From BOG-908 sp965199235 (lineage in GTDB: Bacteria; Pseudomonadota; Alphaproteobacteria; Acetobacterales; Acetobacteraceae), in assembly GCA_965199235.1 (NCBI GenBank), contig CBDAQU010000002.1, positions 1,674,001-1,738,000 on the forward strand: a stretch of DNA of 64,000 nt, given 5' to 3'. A program made the position numbers and the translations under genes. Shown here in pieces: positions 61,925-64,000 of the stretch. The notes under the pieces were generated by a model that worked only from the letters and a program-made list of their open reading frames with translations, was not told where the DNA came from and did not search any database. Each line of letters begins with the position of its first letter. Position 1 is the stretch's first letter.

Positions 61925-64000
61925 ATGAACGTCCAGACCTCCGTGACCGCAGCAGCAACGCAAACCGCCGTCGAGGATCCGCTGTGGTACAAGGACGCCA
62001 TCATCTATCAGATACACCTGAAGTCGTTCTTTGATGGCAACAACGACGGTATCGGCGACTTCAACGGTCTGCTGGAGAAGCTCGACTACATCGCCGAGCT
62101 CGGGATCACGGCGATTTGGATGTTGCCGTTTTACCCGTCACCGCGACGGGATGACGGATACGATATAGCAGATTACCGCGGCGTGCACTCCGACTACGGG
62201 ACGCTGGCCGATGTTCGGCGTTTCATCGAAGCGGCGCATGCGCGCGGCATACGGGTGATAGCCGAACTGGTTATCAATCATACGAGTGACCAACACCCAT
62301 GGTTCCAGCGCGCACGCCACGCGGCGGCGGGTTCGCCAGAGCGCGAATTTTATGTCTGGTCGGACGATGACGACAAGTATTCTGGCACGCGCGTGATCTT
62401 CCTGGACACCGAGAAGTCGAACTGGACTTGGGACGAAGAGGCCAAAGCCTATTTCTGGCACCGGTTCTACTCTCACCAGCCGGACCTCAATTTCGATAAC
62501 CCAGCGGTGCTGGAGGAAGTTCTGTCGATCATGCGCTTTTGGCTCGACATGGGGATCGACGGGTTGCGCCTGGATGCGGTGCCTTATCTTGTGGAGCGTG
62601 AGGGCACCAACAACGAGAACTTGTCTGAGACGCACGACGTCCTCAAGCGCATTCGGGCGGAGTTGGACGAGCACGCGCCCGGTCGGATGCTGCTCGCAGA
62701 GGCCAATCAATGGCCCGAGGACGCTCAACAGTATTTTGGGGACGGCGACGAATGCCACATGTCGTTTCATTTCCCGCTGATGCCGCGAATGTACATGGCG
62801 ATTGCACGGGAGGATCGCTTCCCTATCACCGACATCATGCGCCAGACACCGGCAATACCGGCCAATTGTCAGTGGGCCGTGTTCCTGCGCAATCATGATG
62901 AGCTCACGCTGGAGATGGTGACTAGCGCTGAACGCGACTATCTGTGGGAGACATATGCCAGCGACCGGCGCGCCCGCATCAATCTCGGCATACGGCGACG
63001 GCTGGCGCCATTATTGGAACGCGACCGTCGGCGCATCGAGCTGATGAACGGTTTGCTGCTTTCTATGCCGGGGACGCCGGTGATCTACTACGGTGACGAG
63101 CTTGGTATGGGCGACAACATTCACCTTGGCGACCGTGATGGTGTGCGCACACCAATGCAGTGGTCGGTCGACCGCAATGGCGGCTTCTCCAGGGCCGACC
63201 CGGCATCGCTGGTGCTGCCGCCCATCATGGACCCGATCTACGGCTTTCAGGCGGTCAATGTGGAGAGCCAGGCGCGCGACCAGCACTCCTTGCTGAACTG
63301 GATGCGTACGATGTTGGCCGTTCGACGGCAGCATCGCTCCTTCGGTCGGGGCACGCAACGCTTTCTGTATCCGGGCAATCGCAAGATACTTGCATATCTG
63401 CGTGAGCACACCGATGACAATGGTGAGGAGGTGATACTCTGCGTCAGCAATCTGTCGCGGACGGCACAGGCGGTCGAACTCGATTTGTCGGCGTTCGCTG
63501 GGCGAACGCCGGTGGATCTTGTGGGCGGTGCGGCATTTCCGGCGATCGGACAGCTGAACTACCTGCTTACCTTGCCTGCTTACGCATTTTACTGGTTTGT
63601 CCTTTCGTCTGACAGCGCTCTACTGTCGAGCGCAAGTCAGGCTCCAACCCAAATGCCCGAATACGCGACCATCGTACTTCGACGCGACATAAGTGAGATC
63701 CTGCAGCCAACCGGCCGGGCAATTCTGGAACGGGAAGCATTGCCCGCCTATCTGCAAAAACGGCGCTGGTTCGGGTCGAAGGGAGAGAAGGTCGGCGCAA
63801 TACGGTTGGCTTACGCCGTGAAGTTGGGCGAGGGGCTACGTGCGTCTCTGCTCAGTGAGGTGGAGGTGCATGTTGGCGGGCGTGTGGAGAACTACGCCCT
63901 GCCGCTCGGCATTTGTCGCGATGACACCACGAGCGGGCCGCTTGCACAGCAGCTTGCGCTGGCGCGCGTTAGACGTGCAGCAGAGGTAGGCTATTTGACA
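61925..64000 (+). CDS. treS: Trehalose synthase fused to maltokinase (partial, runs off window)
   Basis: 692 residues visible from ATG 61925. GH13 TreS domain: nucleophile D217 in GLRLDAVPY, acid E259 in LLAEANQW, and transition-state Asp in RNHDE; the D-E spacing of 42 matches mycobacterial TreS. From about residue 600 the maltokinase N-terminal cap begins (LPAYLQKRRWFGSKGEKV). Interconverts trehalose and maltose, then phosphorylates maltose for GlgE. It lies 34 bases after glgE. Confidence 0.94.
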   Translation, partial: MNVQTSVTAAATQTAVEDPLWYKDAIIYQIHLKSFFDGNNDGIGDFNGLLEKLDYIAELGITAIWMLPFYPSPRRDDGYDIADYRGVHSDYGTLADVRRFIEAAHARGIRVIAELVINHTSDQHPWFQRARHAAAGSPEREFYVWSDDDDKYSGTRVIFLDTEKSNWTWDEEAKAYFWHRFYSHQPDLNFDNPAVLEEVLSIMRFWLDMGIDGLRLDAVPYLVEREGTNNENLSETHDVLKRIRAELDEHAPGRMLLAEANQWPEDAQQYFGDGDECHMSFHFPLMPRMYMAIAREDRFPITDIMRQTPAIPANCQWAVFLRNHDELTLEMVTSAERDYLWETYASDRRARINLGIRRRLAPLLERDRRRIELMNGLLLSMPGTPVIYYGDELGMGDNIHLGDRDGVRTPMQWSVDRNGGFSRADPASLVLPPIMDPIYGFQAVNVESQARDQHSLLNWMRTMLAVRRQHRSFGRGTQRFLYPGNRKILAYLREHTDDNGEEVILCVSNLSRTAQAVELDLSAFAGRTPVDLVGGAAFPAIGQLNYLLTLPAYAFYWFVLSSDSALLSSASQAPTQMPEYATIVLRRDISEILQPTGRAILEREALPAYLQKRRWFGSKGEKVGAIRLAYAVKLGEGLRASLLSEVEVHVGGRVENYALPLGICRDDTTSGPLAQQLALARVRRAAEVGYLT

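Overview
The window is about 64 kb of GC-rich DNA from an alphaproteobacterium, most likely order Rhodospirillales and plausibly Acetobacteraceae. The grounds are the chromosome-partitioning order mnmE-mnmG-rsmG-parA-parB-holA-lptE-leuS, an aa3-type cox operon with the alphaproteobacterial CoxF/DUF983/SURF1 set, lysA followed by a TIGR02302 (DUF4175) protein, a PhyR/NepR/EcfG general stress locus, a perfect CtrA-type box and a PmtA-like phospholipid methyltransferase. The assignment rests on gene content and order; no database search was possible. The left end probably lies near the replication origin, because two parS sites and parAB sit there.

Layout. 0-5 kb: partial ogt (minus), then a tightly overlapping plus-strand run: [2Fe-2S] ferredoxin, mnmE, mnmG, rsmG, parA, parB. 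Two parS palindromes lie at the start of rsmG. 6-11 kb (minus): DUF3576 lipoprotein, leuS, lptE, holA. 11-13.5 kb (plus): PLP homeostasis protein and kup. 13.5-23.2 kb (minus): two exported metallopeptidases (M1 and M28), an FkbM methyltransferase with a coiled-coil tail, a large two-domain glycosyltransferase and an exported amidohydrolase. 23-29 kb: zinc-ribbon membrane protein (minus), then YdcF, PlsC, DUF2125, prs, a histidine phosphatase and a methyltransferase (plus). 29-33 kb: a TetR/SnoaL divergent pair with two operator palindromes, an SDR oxidoreductase, a dihydroorotase and a 68-residue small protein. 33-38.5 kb (minus): ctaC-ctaD-ctaB-coxF-ctaE-DUF983-SURF1. 38.7-42.2 kb: PmtA-like methyltransferase, cold-shock protein, a small membrane ORF, and GT9 and GT4 glycosyltransferases. 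42.2-42.7 kb: a stack of repeats. 42.7-48.6 kb: TSUP permease, lysA and TIGR02302 (plus), then thiolase (minus). 49-57.7 kb (minus): recQ, cydC, cydD, stress histidine kinase, nepR and two EcfG-type sigma factors. 57.8-64 kb (plus): phyR, glgE and treS-maltokinase, which runs off the end.

Functional themes. (1) Chromosome segregation coupled to tRNA wobble modification genes. (2) Cell-envelope and surface-glycan synthesis (lptE, GT9, GT4, FkbM/GT, plsC, pmtA). (3) Terminal respiration (cox operon here, cydDC for cytochrome bd biogenesis). (4) General stress response (PhyR-NepR-EcfG plus kinase) next to the trehalose to maltose-1-phosphate to alpha-glucan pathway (TreS-Mak, GlgE).

Non-coding signals not explained by genes include two families of dispersed hairpin repeats (two copies each). 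In each family one copy supplies the stop codon of a neighbouring gene. There is also a 190-bp element with terminal inverted repeats, a CtrA-type box overlapping the plsC stop codon, and several strong hairpins. No CRISPR array, tRNA, rRNA, intact transposase or prophage was seen. I found no clear defence system or entirely new multi-gene system; the strongest leads are the repeats, the GlgE N-terminal module and the missing ctaG.
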